Shown piece by piece: positions 8,918-18,406 of a stretch of 64,000 bases of DNA. A program made the translations under genes and the position numbers. Location: assembly GCF_024055605.1 (NCBI RefSeq), contig NZ_JAMXLX010000004.1, positions 124,001 through 188,000 of the forward strand, in the 5' to 3' direction. Origin of the DNA: Ciceribacter sichuanensis. Lineage in GTDB: Bacteria; Pseudomonadota; Alphaproteobacteria; Rhizobiales; Rhizobiaceae. The notes under the pieces are model-generated. The model saw nothing but the letters and a program-made list of their open reading frames with translations. It did not search any database and was not told the origin of the DNA. How positions within the stretch are numbered: the stretch's first letter is position 1; each line of letters opens with the position of its first letter.

Positions 8918-9913
8918 TTGCTTGGAGACCTCCGCTCTTTGTTGAGGATTGTCTCGGCCTTGTCGGCTGTCGCGATGCTGGCTGCGTGCACCAGCAGTGG
9001 CAGCGTGAAGCAGGGTAACGGACCGGAACTGGTTGACAAGGAAGAGGCGCTGGTCATGCCGCCTCCCGGCGGGCCGGCGATTGTCGGCGTGATCGGGCGC
9101 ACGCGCGGAAACGGCGTGGAGCAGACGATCTCGCTCGCCACCTCCTCCACTGTGCAGGGGCAGAACTATTTCAAGATAGCATTCTACGGCAGTTCCGGCT
9201 CGCAGGACGGTCCCGCCATGACGTATCGCGGCCTGAACGAGGGCGATCTGCGTCGGGAAATCGCGCGCGCCGCGCCCGGCGTGCCGCTCGTTCGCTCCAC
9301 TGCATTCCTGCAGAATGCCTACGGTCCCTTCGGTTATGCCTCCGGCCGCAGCAGCAGCGGCGAAGCCTGCCTTTACGGCTGGCAGCAGATCCGGTCGCGA
9401 AGCACGGGAAGCGGCATGGGCCGCGATTTCGGAATGATCCAGATCCGTGTTCGCATATGCGATAACCAGGCAACCGAACGTCAACTTTTGACTGTCATGT
9501 ATGGTTACACGGTCACGGGTGGCTTCCAGGGAGAAATCTGGAATCCCTACGGCCGTCCCGGTGGGGTGGACAGCCGTATCGGACAGACAGGACAGCCAAT
9601 ATATCCTGCAGCCGAAACCGTTTCGCAGAATATCTCGTTTGGTTATTCGCCGCCTGTCGCGACCGCTCGCCAAGCCAAACCGGTGCGTGCAGAAGTCGTG
9701 CGTGAGACAAGCCCTTCGGTGCCCGTCGAGCGCAGCAACGGGCCGCGCGTGCCGCTTCCTGAAATCGAAGCAGCGCCCGCGGCGCCGGTTCAGTCATCGT
9801 CTGCGGTGGCTGTGCCCGGCAAGGCTTCGGGTGGAGAAACGGTCAACGTTCCTTCGCCGGATTGCATCGGCGCGACGGTCATGATGGCCGCGTGCTCCAC
9901 AAAAGGCAACTAA
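8918..9913 (+). CDS. bcsN: Cellulose biosynthesis lipoprotein BcsN
   Basis: BcsN is a cellulose-operon protein found mainly in rhizobia and relatives; its biochemical role is not settled. The 331-residue product begins with a lipoprotein signal peptide ending LAAC, with the lipidated cysteine at C24, so it is probably membrane-anchored on the periplasmic side. The proposed start is TTG at 8918, preceded by AGGAAA with four bases spacing. The open frame begins at another TTG (8879). The C-terminal 90 residues are rich in proline and alanine. bcsA follows after 50 bases on the same strand. Confidence 0.85.
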   Translation: MLGDLRSLLRIVSALSAVAMLAACTSSGSVKQGNGPELVDKEEALVMPPPGGPAIVGVIGRTRGNGVEQTISLATSSTVQGQNYFKIAFYGSSGSQDGPAMTYRGLNEGDLRREIARAAPGVPLVRSTAFLQNAYGPFGYASGRSSSGEACLYGWQQIRSRSTGSGMGRDFGMIQIRVRICDNQATERQLLTVMYGYTVTGGFQGEIWNPYGRPGGVDSRIGQTGQPIYPAAETVSQNISFGYSPPVATARQAKPVRAEVVRETSPSVPVERSNGPRVPLPEIEAAPAAPVQSSSAVAVPGKASGGETVNVPSPDCIGATVMMAACSTKGN

Positions 9914-9963
9914 ACCGGCGCAATGGTGCAGCCGGCCTTTCTGCCGAAGGGATGTCGATATTC

Positions 9964-12117
9964 ATGGCCCGCAATATCATTCTATGGGCAGTCATTTCGG
10001 TTCTGATGATCGTCGTGATCACCTTGCCGGTCAGCCTGCAGGCCCAGCTTATCTGCAGCCTGAGCGTCGTGGCGTTCATGGCCCTGATCAAGGTCCTGAA
10101 AGCGGGCGGAAAATGGCGCCTGATCGCGCTCGCCTTCGGCACATCCATTGTGCTCAGATACGTCTACTGGCGCACCACCGAGACGCTTCCGCCGATCAAC
10201 CAGCCCGAAAACTTCATTCCCGGCCTGCTGCTCTATCTGGCAGAAATGTACAGCGTGATGATGCTGGCGCTCAGTCTTTTCATCGTCGCCATGCCGCTGC
10301 CGTCCCGTTCGTCGCATGCGCGTGATCGCAAGCATTTTCCGACAGTCGACGTCTTCGTCCCGACCTATAATGAAGATGCCGCGCTGCTCGCCAATACGCT
10401 GGCTGCGGCGAAGGCGATGGATTACCCGCAGGACAAGGTGCAGATCTGGCTGCTCGATGACGGCGGCACCCTGCAGAAGCAGCACTCCAGCAACATCCGC
10501 GATGCCGAGGCCGCCGTCACCCGCAACCGCGAACTCACGCAGCTCTGTGAGGAGCTTGGCGTCAATTACCTGACCCGCGAGCGTAACGAGCATGCCAAGG
10601 CCGGCAATCTCAACAATGGCCTGAAGCATTCGCAGGGCGAACTCGTGGCGGTGTTCGATGCCGACCACGCGCCGGCACATGATTTCCTGATGGAGACGGT
10701 GGGTTATTTCGAGGACGATCCGAAGCTCTTCCTCGTCCAGACCCCGCATTTCTTCATCAATCCGGACCCGCTGGAACGAAACCTGCAGACATTCGAATCG
10801 ATGCCGAGCGAGAACGAGATGTTCTACGGCATCATCCAGCGCGGGCTCGACAAGTGGAACGCCGCCTTCTTCTGCGGCTCGGCCGCTGTCCTGAACCGCA
10901 AGGCGCTGGAAACCACCGATGGTTTCAGTGGCATCAGCATCACGGAAGACTGCGAGACGGCGCTCGCCCTGCATAGCCAGGGCTGGAACAGCATCTATAT
11001 CGACAAGCCGCTGATCGCGGGCCTGCAGCCGGCGACGTTTGCGAGCTTCATCGGCCAGCGCAGCCGCTGGGCTCAGGGCATGATGCAAATCTTGAGGTTC
11101 CGCTTCCCCCTGTTCAAGCGCGGCCTCTCCCTGCCGCAGCGTCTTTGCTACATGTCCTCGACGCTCTTCTGGCTCTTTCCCTTTCCGCGGACGATCTTTC
11201 TCTTCGCGCCGCTGTTCTATCTGCTGTTCGATCTCGAGATCTTCACGGCCTCCGGCGGCGAGTTCCTGGGCTACACATTCGCCTATATGATCGTGAACCT
11301 GATGATGCAGAACTACCTCTACGGTTCGTTCCGCTGGCCCTGGATTTCCGAGCTTTACGAATACATCCAGACGGTCCACCTCCTGCCGGCGGTGATATCC
11401 GTCATGCTCAATCCACGGAAGCCGACCTTCAAGGTCACGGCCAAGGACGAATCGGTTTCGGTCAGCCGTCTCTCGGAAATCGGGCGTCCCTTCTTTGTGA
11501 TCTTCGCCGCCCTGTTCGTGGCGCTTCTGGTTGCCGCCTACCGGGTCTACACGGAACCCTATAACGCCGACGTGACGCTTGTGGTCGGCGGCTGGAACCT
11601 CTTCAACCTCATCATGGCCGGCTGTGCGCTCGGGGTCGTGTCGGAGCGCAAGGATCGGGCTTCCTCCAGACGCTTCAAGATCAACCGGCGCTGCGAGTTC
11701 GGCGTCGACGACACCTGGTATCCGGCGTCCGTGGAAGACGTGTCGGCTGGGGGCGCGAGGCTGCAGGTCTTCGGCCGGAACATTCTGGCATTGAAGGAAG
11801 GCAATACCGTTCACATTCGTTTCACGCCACACAATGGCGAAGGCACAGCCCTGCTGCCGCTTGCCGTGCGCAATTTTCAGGTAACCGGCGATATCACGGC
11901 CGTCGGCTGCCAGTATGCGCCCGCGAGCGCGCTCGATCATCGTTGGATCGCGGACCTGATCTTTGCGAATTCGTCGCAGTGGGAGGAGTTTCAGCGCGCC
12001 AGACGGCGGAATCCAGGCCTTTTCCGGGGCACCATATGGTTCCTGGGACTGTCGATGTACCAGACGAGCCGAGGCCTGGTTTATCTGTTCCGGGGTTTGA
12101 ACAGGAAAGCGGCATGA
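9964..12117 (+). CDS. bcsA: Cellulose synthase catalytic subunit BcsA (UDP-forming)
   Basis: BcsA polymerises UDP-glucose into beta-1,4-glucan and extrudes it through the inner membrane. The 717-residue product has N-terminal membrane helices and then a GT2 domain with DDG (165-167), DAD (232-234), TED (327-329) and QRSRW (365-369). More helices follow, then a C-terminal PilZ domain with RRFKINRR (from 570) and DVSAGG (592-597), the c-di-GMP site. The ATG at 9964 has GAAGGG 12 bases upstream. An in-frame ATG at 9952 abuts that site and is less likely. The gene overlaps bcsB by ATGA. Confidence 0.95.
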   Translation: MARNIILWAVISVLMIVVITLPVSLQAQLICSLSVVAFMALIKVLKAGGKWRLIALAFGTSIVLRYVYWRTTETLPPINQPENFIPGLLLYLAEMYSVMMLALSLFIVAMPLPSRSSHARDRKHFPTVDVFVPTYNEDAALLANTLAAAKAMDYPQDKVQIWLLDDGGTLQKQHSSNIRDAEAAVTRNRELTQLCEELGVNYLTRERNEHAKAGNLNNGLKHSQGELVAVFDADHAPAHDFLMETVGYFEDDPKLFLVQTPHFFINPDPLERNLQTFESMPSENEMFYGIIQRGLDKWNAAFFCGSAAVLNRKALETTDGFSGISITEDCETALALHSQGWNSIYIDKPLIAGLQPATFASFIGQRSRWAQGMMQILRFRFPLFKRGLSLPQRLCYMSSTLFWLFPFPRTIFLFAPLFYLLFDLEIFTASGGEFLGYTFAYMIVNLMMQNYLYGSFRWPWISELYEYIQTVHLLPAVISVMLNPRKPTFKVTAKDESVSVSRLSEIGRPFFVIFAALFVALLVAAYRVYTEPYNADVTLVVGGWNLFNLIMAGCALGVVSERKDRASSRRFKINRRCEFGVDDTWYPASVEDVSAGGARLQVFGRNILALKEGNTVHIRFTPHNGEGTALLPLAVRNFQVTGDITAVGCQYAPASALDHRWIADLIFANSSQWEEFQRARRRNPGLFRGTIWFLGLSMYQTSRGLVYLFRGLNRKAA

Positions 12118-14522
12118 AGCGCATCGTTACGAACCTGGCGGCCACGACCGCGCTTCTGGCGTCCCTCGCATCGGCGACGATGGCTCAGGTCATTCCCTTC
12201 GACATGTCGACCGAGCGGCCCGCCACGCCGGAGCCCGAACCGCAGATAACGCTGCCCCCGACCGTTCCGGGCGCCGCCGAACGCGCATCGCCGCCACCTG
12301 CGCTTCCGGCCCAGACACCGGCCCCGTCTCCAACCCAGCCGGCCGCGCAGGCGCCTGCGGTGACGCAGTCACTCGGCACCCATCGCAGATACATCATTCC
12401 GGGCCGTGAGCTTACCCTGTCGGGAGAATACGACCGCAATACCTGGTCGATCTACCTGACGGAAGGCGAGGCGAGCAGCCCGGCCAGATTGCAGTTTGCC
12501 TACCAGAATGCCGTCGTCGTCGCGCCCGAGGCCTCCGAACTCACGGTCACGATCAACGGGCATCGCCTGACGGCATCGTCCATCTCGTCGCCCGACTCGG
12601 TGCGTGCGACCGTTCTGGACGTTCCGGCCGGAATGCTGCAGGCTGGCGCCAACCAGATCGACATCAGGGCGTCACAGCGTCACCGCACCGATTGCGACGT
12701 GCGTTCGACTTACGATCTCTGGACGAGCTTCGATACCAGGCAGACCTATCTGGATTTCTCCCGCAATCCCGACAGCCCTGTCTCGACCGCCGAGGCGGTG
12801 CGTTCGGTCGGCGTGGACGAGACCGGCGGCACGACCTTCAAGATCCTGATGCCCGCCTTGGGACAGCCGAGCGCGACCGCTCCCGTCATGCGTCTGGCGC
12901 AGGGGCTGTCCGTACTCTCGGGCATGCCGAACCAGACCTTTTCATTTTCCGCATCCGAAATGCCGGTTGCCGCGCCGGGTCGCTTCGGCGTGGTGATCGG
13001 AACGGCCGCCGAACTGCAGGGGGTCTTCCCGCATCTCCCGCAGGCCGCCAGCCTCTCCGCAGTTGCGGCTATCGTGCCGGGACCGCAAAATGACGGCAAT
13101 ATCCTGCTGATCTCCGGCCCGACCTGGGAAGCGATCATGGCAGCTGTCGATGCCGTCGTTGCGGTGGCGGACCAGCCCTATGACGTGCGCCGCGACGTCA
13201 TCGCCACCCAGCGCTGGTCATCTCCCGATGCGCCGCTTTTCTTCGGTGGCGAAAAGCTGCCGCTCTCGCAGATGGGCGTCGAAACCATCGAGTTTCCGGG
13301 ACGTCGCGTGAAGGCGAATTTCAACATTGCCGTTCCCGCGGATTTCTACGCCAATGCCTATGGGGAAGCCGTCCTGCTGCTCGACGCGGCCTTTGCCGAC
13401 AGCGTCAGGCCGGGCAGCCACATCGACATCTATATCAACAACAATATCGCCTCGACGGCTCCGATCACCTCGGCGCATGGCGGCATACTGCGTCACCTGC
13501 CGATCAAGATCCCGCTGCGTCACATCAGGCCCGGGGTCAATGCAATCTCCATTGAAGCCGTGCTCGTGGCCGATGAGGATGCGACCTGCGTGCCCGGCGC
13601 CACGGCGTCGAAGGATCCGCGGTTCGCGCTGTTCGATACTTCTGAATGGCAGATGCCGCACTTCGCTCGCGCTGGCCAAAGCCCCAGCCTGTCGGCTCTG
13701 GCGGGAACGGGCTTTCCCTATAACCGGACTCCGGATCCGCTGGTCCTTTCCATTGACCGTTTGGATGCCGATACCCTGAGTGCTGCCGCAACCGTTCTTT
13801 CGAGAATGGCCCTGGTCGCCGGCCGGCTGTTTCCGGTGGAGACAGCTCCATCGCCGGGTGGCGTCGGTGAGCGGAATGCCCTGTTCATCGGCTCCATCTC
13901 GCAGATGCCGCCGAAGGTCCTGAGCCAACTCAACATCGCGCCGGCCAGCATCACGTCGTGGCGGCCCGCCGGTCCGCTCGTGGCGCAGGAGAACGACAGT
14001 AGCAGGGCGTTCGATCAATGGCGATCCCGCGTCAGCGGCGGCGCATGGCGTGGCCAGATCAGCTCGCTGCAGGAATGGATGCATCGCAACTTCGACATCT
14101 CGCTCGCATCCCTTCAGTTCCTGCCGCAGTCCGATGCGGTCTTCGAGCCGTCCGCGCAGCAGAGCCTGCTGGTTGCCCAGGGAAGAAGCCCGCAGGGTGA
14201 GGCGACATGGACAATGGTCGCCGCCCCGACGCCGGCCGATCTGCGCACCGGCGTCGGGGCCCTTGCGCAGGAGACGTCGTGGCGCAAGCTCTCCGGCCGC
14301 TTCACCGCCTATGCGGCCAAGACTGCGGAATTGACCACGGTGCCTGCCAATCGCTTCGATCTGGTGGAAACGCAGCCGCGCTCGCTTAACAATTATCGCC
14401 TGATCGCCGCCAACTGGCTGTCGACCAACATCCTTTCCTATGCCGTCGTGTTCATTACCCTCTCCCTGCTGCTCGGCATCGTGACGGCCTCTCTCCTTTC
14501 GACGCTCGGGAGGAAGCCATGA
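12114..14522 (+). CDS. bcsB: Cellulose synthase regulatory/periplasmic subunit BcsB
   Basis: BcsB is the periplasmic partner that anchors to BcsA and guides the nascent glucan. The 802-residue product has a signal peptide ending near ATMAQ and a proline-rich stretch at about residues 30-85. Carbohydrate-binding and flavodoxin-like repeats follow, and a single C-terminal helix at about residues 770-795 anchors it. The start overlaps the bcsA stop (ATGA, 12114-12117). The longer open frame from 11943 is shadow within bcsA. It in turn overlaps bcsZ by ATGA. Confidence 0.93.
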   Translation: MKRIVTNLAATTALLASLASATMAQVIPFDMSTERPATPEPEPQITLPPTVPGAAERASPPPALPAQTPAPSPTQPAAQAPAVTQSLGTHRRYIIPGRELTLSGEYDRNTWSIYLTEGEASSPARLQFAYQNAVVVAPEASELTVTINGHRLTASSISSPDSVRATVLDVPAGMLQAGANQIDIRASQRHRTDCDVRSTYDLWTSFDTRQTYLDFSRNPDSPVSTAEAVRSVGVDETGGTTFKILMPALGQPSATAPVMRLAQGLSVLSGMPNQTFSFSASEMPVAAPGRFGVVIGTAAELQGVFPHLPQAASLSAVAAIVPGPQNDGNILLISGPTWEAIMAAVDAVVAVADQPYDVRRDVIATQRWSSPDAPLFFGGEKLPLSQMGVETIEFPGRRVKANFNIAVPADFYANAYGEAVLLLDAAFADSVRPGSHIDIYINNNIASTAPITSAHGGILRHLPIKIPLRHIRPGVNAISIEAVLVADEDATCVPGATASKDPRFALFDTSEWQMPHFARAGQSPSLSALAGTGFPYNRTPDPLVLSIDRLDADTLSAAATVLSRMALVAGRLFPVETAPSPGGVGERNALFIGSISQMPPKVLSQLNIAPASITSWRPAGPLVAQENDSSRAFDQWRSRVSGGAWRGQISSLQEWMHRNFDISLASLQFLPQSDAVFEPSAQQSLLVAQGRSPQGEATWTMVAAPTPADLRTGVGALAQETSWRKLSGRFTAYAAKTAELTTVPANRFDLVETQPRSLNNYRLIAANWLSTNILSYAVVFITLSLLLGIVTASLLSTLGRKP

Positions 14523-15562
14523 GGCGGAGATGCTGCGCCCTGTTCGCGGCGGTCGCCATGGTCTTTGCCGGCCCGGCGCCGGCGGCGCAGCCGCCGATCC
14601 AGACGGCGGAATGGGCGCTCTACAAGTCTCGCTTTCTCGATGTCAGCGGCCGGATCGTCGACAACGCCAACGGCGATATCAGCCACAGCGAGGGGCAGGG
14701 ATATGGCCTGCTGCTCGCCTATCTGGCCAATAGCCCTGCCGATTTCGAACAGATCTGGTACTTCACCCAGACGGAGCTCCTGCTCCGCGACGACGGGCTT
14801 GCCGTGTGGAAATGGAATCCGCAAGAGGAACCCCGCGTCACCGACACCAATAATGCAACGGACGGCGACATCCTGATTGCTTACGCGCTGGCGCTTGCGG
14901 GCGCCGCATGGAGACAACCGGAATACATCAAGGCCGCATCCGTTATCGCCCGTGGCATCCTGAACAAGACGGTCGTCGTGTCTGGAGGCCGAACGATCCT
15001 CCTGCCGGGCGCCTCGGGATTTTCGGCAAAGGACCGGGATGACGGGCCGGTCGTCAATCCGTCCTACTGGATCTTCGAGGCATTTCCCGTCCTGGAACTG
15101 CTCGCTCCCTCCGATGCGTGGAGAAAGGTCTCGCAGGGGGGGCTCGATATCGTCCGCTCCCTGCAGTTCGGCCCGGCCCTGTTGCCGGCGGAATGGGTCA
15201 GCCTGAAGCGCAGGCCCGAACCGGCGAGCGGTTTCGACAGGGAATTTTCCTACAATTCCATCCGTATTCCGCTCTATCTTGCGAGAGCGGGAGTAGACGA
15301 CGTTCAACTCCTCAAGCGGCTGCAGAAGGGAATGACGACGGATCAGGATCTGCCGGCCATTGTGGATCTCGATAGTGGGCAGCCGAAGGAAGTCCTGGCG
15401 GATGCCGGTTATCAGATCGTTAACCATATTGTGGCGTGTGTAGTGGATGGGACGAAACTGCCGTCGTCGGCGTTTCGTTTCGAGCCGGAGTTCTATTATC
15501 CGTCCACCCTGCAACTGCTGGGTCTGGCGTTTGTCAGGGAGAAACACCCGGAGTGTCTCTGA
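14519..15562 (+). CDS. bcsZ: Endoglucanase BcsZ (glycoside hydrolase family 8)
   Basis: BcsZ is a periplasmic endo-beta-1,4-glucanase that trims cellulose during secretion. The 347-residue product has a signal peptide ending PAPAAQ near residue 24. The GH8 catalytic acid is E58 in SEGQGYG, and the family segment NNATDGDI carries acidic residues D115 and D117. The start overlaps bcsB (ATGA, 14519-14522). Its last bases overlap the proposed start of the TPR gene, continuing the translational coupling of the operon. Confidence 0.94.
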   Translation: MRRRCCALFAAVAMVFAGPAPAAQPPIQTAEWALYKSRFLDVSGRIVDNANGDISHSEGQGYGLLLAYLANSPADFEQIWYFTQTELLLRDDGLAVWKWNPQEEPRVTDTNNATDGDILIAYALALAGAAWRQPEYIKAASVIARGILNKTVVVSGGRTILLPGASGFSAKDRDDGPVVNPSYWIFEAFPVLELLAPSDAWRKVSQGGLDIVRSLQFGPALLPAEWVSLKRRPEPASGFDREFSYNSIRIPLYLARAGVDDVQLLKRLQKGMTTDQDLPAIVDLDSGQPKEVLADAGYQIVNHIVACVVDGTKLPSSAFRFEPEFYYPSTLQLLGLAFVREKHPECL

Positions 15563-17835
15563 AGCTGTCATTGATGTTGCTTTCCGCGGCAGCGGTAGCC
15601 GGTAGCCTTGTCACGGTGGTGACGGGGGGCGATACGGAGCGTCAGGCTGTTTCCGCAGATACCGCCAGCCAGCGCCACTCCCGCCTGCCGGTCCTGACCG
15701 CCCAGATCGATGCGGAAGCCATCGCGGAGCAGATCCGTACCGGCAGGCTCGTGCAGCACGTCTCGGACGGCCCCGAGGATGTGAGTGCGGAAAATGCGGC
15801 CGGTGTGGCTCAGGCGCAGATGTCGCTTCCGCAAACACCTCCCGTCGGCCCTTCCGCCTCTCCCGCGGCTTCGCCGCCGGCCAATGCCGCACCGGCCGCC
15901 GGACAGGCAGGCCAGCCCGATCTCAGCGCCTTGCGCTATTTCGCGACCCAGGGCGATACCGCCCGGCTGCAGGCGGAGATCGCCCGGCTGCGCTCGCTCT
16001 ATCCGAACTGGACCCCACCTGCCGATCCGCTTGCTGTTCCCGTCAACGGGGATGAGAAGCTTGAGGCGATGTGGCAGCTTTATTCTCAGGGCCGGTATGC
16101 CGAGGTTCGCAGGGCCATATCCGACCGCCAGACGGCGGAGGCAGGCTGGCAGCCGCCGGCCGATCTTCTTGAGCGGCTTGATGTCGCCGAGGCGCGGACG
16201 CGGCTGGTGAACGCATCGAACCTCAAGCAATATGCCACGGTAATCGGTATCGGTGCGGCCACGCCGAGCCTGCTCAATTGCTCCGATGTCGATGTACTCT
16301 GGCGCGTGGCGGAAGCTTTCATCGAAACCGAAAGGGTACAGCGCGGCGTTGATGCCTACAGCTATATCCTGAAGAATTGCACCGACTCCGCCCAGCGTGT
16401 CGCGACCATCCAGAAGGCGCAAACACTTCTTCCCTATGCCGACCTGCAATCGCTTCTAGCCTTCGAGAAGACCGGGGCCGATGGCGCTCGCGAATTCGAC
16501 CCGCTGCGGGACGATCTGGCCCGGCGTTTCGTGGCTGATGCCAATGATAAGCCGGAATTGACCATTGCCCCGGAATATCTGGAGCGGTTGCGCCGGCTGG
16601 CCGAACAGGGACAGCAAGCCACTGATAGCCTGCTGCTCGGGTGGTATTACATCCGCCACAAGGACATGACGGAGGCGGAGAAGTGGTTCCGCGCCTCGCG
16701 GCAGAAGGACGATACGGCCTCCGCTTCGCAAGGCCTGGCGCTGGCATTGATCGCCCGCAATGCTTCCGCCGAAGCGGAAGACGTCATGTATCGCTGGCGC
16801 GATGATTCCGAAGAGGCGACCGCGACCTATCTCGCATCCACCGCAAACCTCCTGGCCGGCGATCCGCCGCCGACTGTTCCGGAACCGGTGCTCCGGCGCG
16901 TCGCAACCACCGTGATCGAGAAGCATTATGTGCCCACCGCGCAGCAGCTCGGCTGGTACGCCCGCGCCTTTGGCCAATGGCAGACTGCCGCCCGCTGGTT
17001 TGAAACCGCGTTGCAGTGGAAGCCGGATGATGAACCGTCGGCCTATGGCCTCGTCATCACCCGGCAGCAGATGAACGACCGCGCCGGCGTGGATGAAATC
17101 CAGAGGGCATGGGCGGGACGCTCGGAACGTATCGCCCGACTGGGCATGCTGACGAACCGGACTGTGCCAGCCGCCGCAGCACCGCAGGTTGTTGCCGAAC
17201 AGCCTTACCGGCCCGTGGAACAACAGGACCGGCCGGTGGTGGTGCAGCAGGGATACCTCTCGGAACGTGCGCCAGCCCCGGTCGCAAGGGTTGCCGCACC
17301 CGCGAAATCGGCAAGACGAGGTGGTTGCTCGGTGACGGATACCGTCTCCAGCCTATCCCCGGATCAGGCGAACATGCGCGGCTGGTGCCTCATGGACATG
17401 AACCGCCCGATGGAAGCGGCCGATGCCTTCGAAATCGCCTTGAAGAGCCCTTCGCGCAATGTGAGGGAAGATGCCGCCTACGGGCAGAGCCTTGCCTATC
17501 TTCGGCTGGGGCTTACGAAGAGTGCGGCTGTTGCGGCAACGAAGTCGCCCCAGCGGCCGGAACGTTCCTCGGAGCTTCAGGTGGCCATTCTCGCCAATCG
17601 GGCGCTTTCCGCCTTCGATTCGCAACGTTATCGCGAAGCCATCGTCTATCTCGACCAGCGCGCCATGCTGCAGCCGGAACCGACGGATCTCATGGTGCTG
17701 CGCGGCTACGCGATGCTGAAGCTCGGAATGATGGGGGATGCTCGCCGCCTGTTCGAAGCCGTTGCCGCGACCGGTAACCGCGATGGATTGAAGGGGCTCG
17801 CAGATATCAACGAACTACAGAATCCGCAGCATTGA
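15553..17835 (+). CDS. bcsK: Cellulose operon TPR protein (BcsK-like)
   Basis: The last cellulose gene encodes about 760 residues of mostly alpha-helical TPR-like repeats after a short N-terminal hydrophobic segment (SLKLSLMLLSAAAVAGSLV). A proline/alanine-rich stretch covers about residues 90-120. In rhizobial operons a TPR protein called BcsK takes the place of the BcsC porin. No beta-barrel domain was recognised here, so how the glucan crosses the outer membrane is unclear. The start is uncertain: GTG at 15553 (AGGGAG about 11 bases upstream) overlaps bcsZ, and ATG at 15574 is the alternative. Confidence 0.82.
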   Translation: MSLKLSLMLLSAAAVAGSLVTVVTGGDTERQAVSADTASQRHSRLPVLTAQIDAEAIAEQIRTGRLVQHVSDGPEDVSAENAAGVAQAQMSLPQTPPVGPSASPAASPPANAAPAAGQAGQPDLSALRYFATQGDTARLQAEIARLRSLYPNWTPPADPLAVPVNGDEKLEAMWQLYSQGRYAEVRRAISDRQTAEAGWQPPADLLERLDVAEARTRLVNASNLKQYATVIGIGAATPSLLNCSDVDVLWRVAEAFIETERVQRGVDAYSYILKNCTDSAQRVATIQKAQTLLPYADLQSLLAFEKTGADGAREFDPLRDDLARRFVADANDKPELTIAPEYLERLRRLAEQGQQATDSLLLGWYYIRHKDMTEAEKWFRASRQKDDTASASQGLALALIARNASAEAEDVMYRWRDDSEEATATYLASTANLLAGDPPPTVPEPVLRRVATTVIEKHYVPTAQQLGWYARAFGQWQTAARWFETALQWKPDDEPSAYGLVITRQQMNDRAGVDEIQRAWAGRSERIARLGMLTNRTVPAAAAPQVVAEQPYRPVEQQDRPVVVQQGYLSERAPAPVARVAAPAKSARRGGCSVTDTVSSLSPDQANMRGWCLMDMNRPMEAADAFEIALKSPSRNVREDAAYGQSLAYLRLGLTKSAAVAATKSPQRPERSSELQVAILANRALSAFDSQRYREAIVYLDQRAMLQPEPTDLMVLRGYAMLKLGMMGDARRLFEAVAATGNRDGLKGLADINELQNPQH

Positions 17836-17901
17836 GGGGATTCAGGTGGGTCATTCGGTCGGTTCCGCCCGACCTCGCACCGAAATGAACCCTGAAAGAC
17901 A

Positions 17902-17927
17902 AAACCCGCCGAGATGTCGGCGGGTTT
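17902..17927. terminator. Terminator after the cellulose operon
   Basis: A perfect 11-base stem, AAACCCGCCGA at 17902-17912 and TCGGCGGGTTT at 17917-17927, encloses a GATG loop. A-rich sequence lies on one side and T-rich on the other. It is 66 bases past the bcsK stop and can work in both directions, also ending transcripts of the small minus-strand gene at 18005-18097. Confidence 0.9.
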
Positions 17928-18004
17928 GTCAGCAGTCCGAAGCCCCGGCAAGGCGAGGTCTTTAATTCCGCTTTTTCTGACGTCGACGCCTTCATGGCAA
18001 TCGA

Positions 18005-18097
18005 CTAAGGCGTAACCCCCGAAAGGGCGAGATAGGCAAAGATCATCACTGCCAATCCCGTAACGCCAATCAGTCCGTAGTCTGGCGCAGCCTTCAT
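18005..18097 (-). CDS. Predicted 30-residue single-helix membrane protein
   Basis: A 30-codon frame begins with ATG at 18095-18097 and ends with TAG at 18005-18007. A near-perfect Shine-Dalgarno, AAGGAGGA, sits five to seven bases upstream, the strongest in this neighbourhood. The peptide begins MKAAPDYG and continues with a hydrophobic helix of about 18 residues (roughly residues 9-26), ending SGVTP. No family was recognised. It lies between the cellulose operon and an aldo/keto reductase gene, with hairpins on both sides, so it seems to be its own transcript. A near CtrA-type site (TTAA-N7-ATAA on this strand) lies about 90 bases upstream. Confidence 0.6.
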   Translation of the reverse strand: MKAAPDYGLIGVTGLAVMIFAYLALSGVTP

Positions 18098-18296
18098 GCT
18101 GTCCTCCTTGTTTGAATGGCACGGCCACGTTTAAGTCAGTAAAAATCGAAGTAAATACCTGCGACGGAAATAGAAAAGAGCTTGGTTATCATCTGGTTAA
18201 GTATCCCTTCCAGAGGATGGAATTTACCGCAAATTAATAAATGGCGGACGTTTCGACCGGTATTTGCGCCCCGCATGCCTTCCTTGCGTTCCTGAA

Positions 18297-18342
18297 AAAA
18301 CGAACGCGGCAGGATCCGGAGTTCCACCGGCCTGCCGCGTTT
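18297..18342 (-). terminator. Terminator of the aldo/keto reductase gene
   Basis: AACGCGGCAGG at 18303-18313 pairs with CCTGCCGCGTT at 18331-18341, with a CCGG/CCGG inner pairing in the loop. On the minus strand the stem is followed closely by a T-run (18297-18302). It lies about 65 bases beyond the stop of the gene at 18407. Confidence 0.85.
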
Positions 18343-18406
18343 CATCTTTGTTGGTTCCTTGTTGTCGCATGTTCCATGCGTCACGAGGAAGGATATCCGG
18401 GCGGGC

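Noticed and set aside
9982-11940. A 652-codon open frame antisense to bcsA
   Set aside because: bcsA carries all cellulose synthase motifs in the other strand; the antisense product has no recognisable domain.
18136-18384. An 82-codon open frame on the minus strand
   Set aside because: It runs through the aldo/keto reductase terminator and shows no ribosome site or domain.
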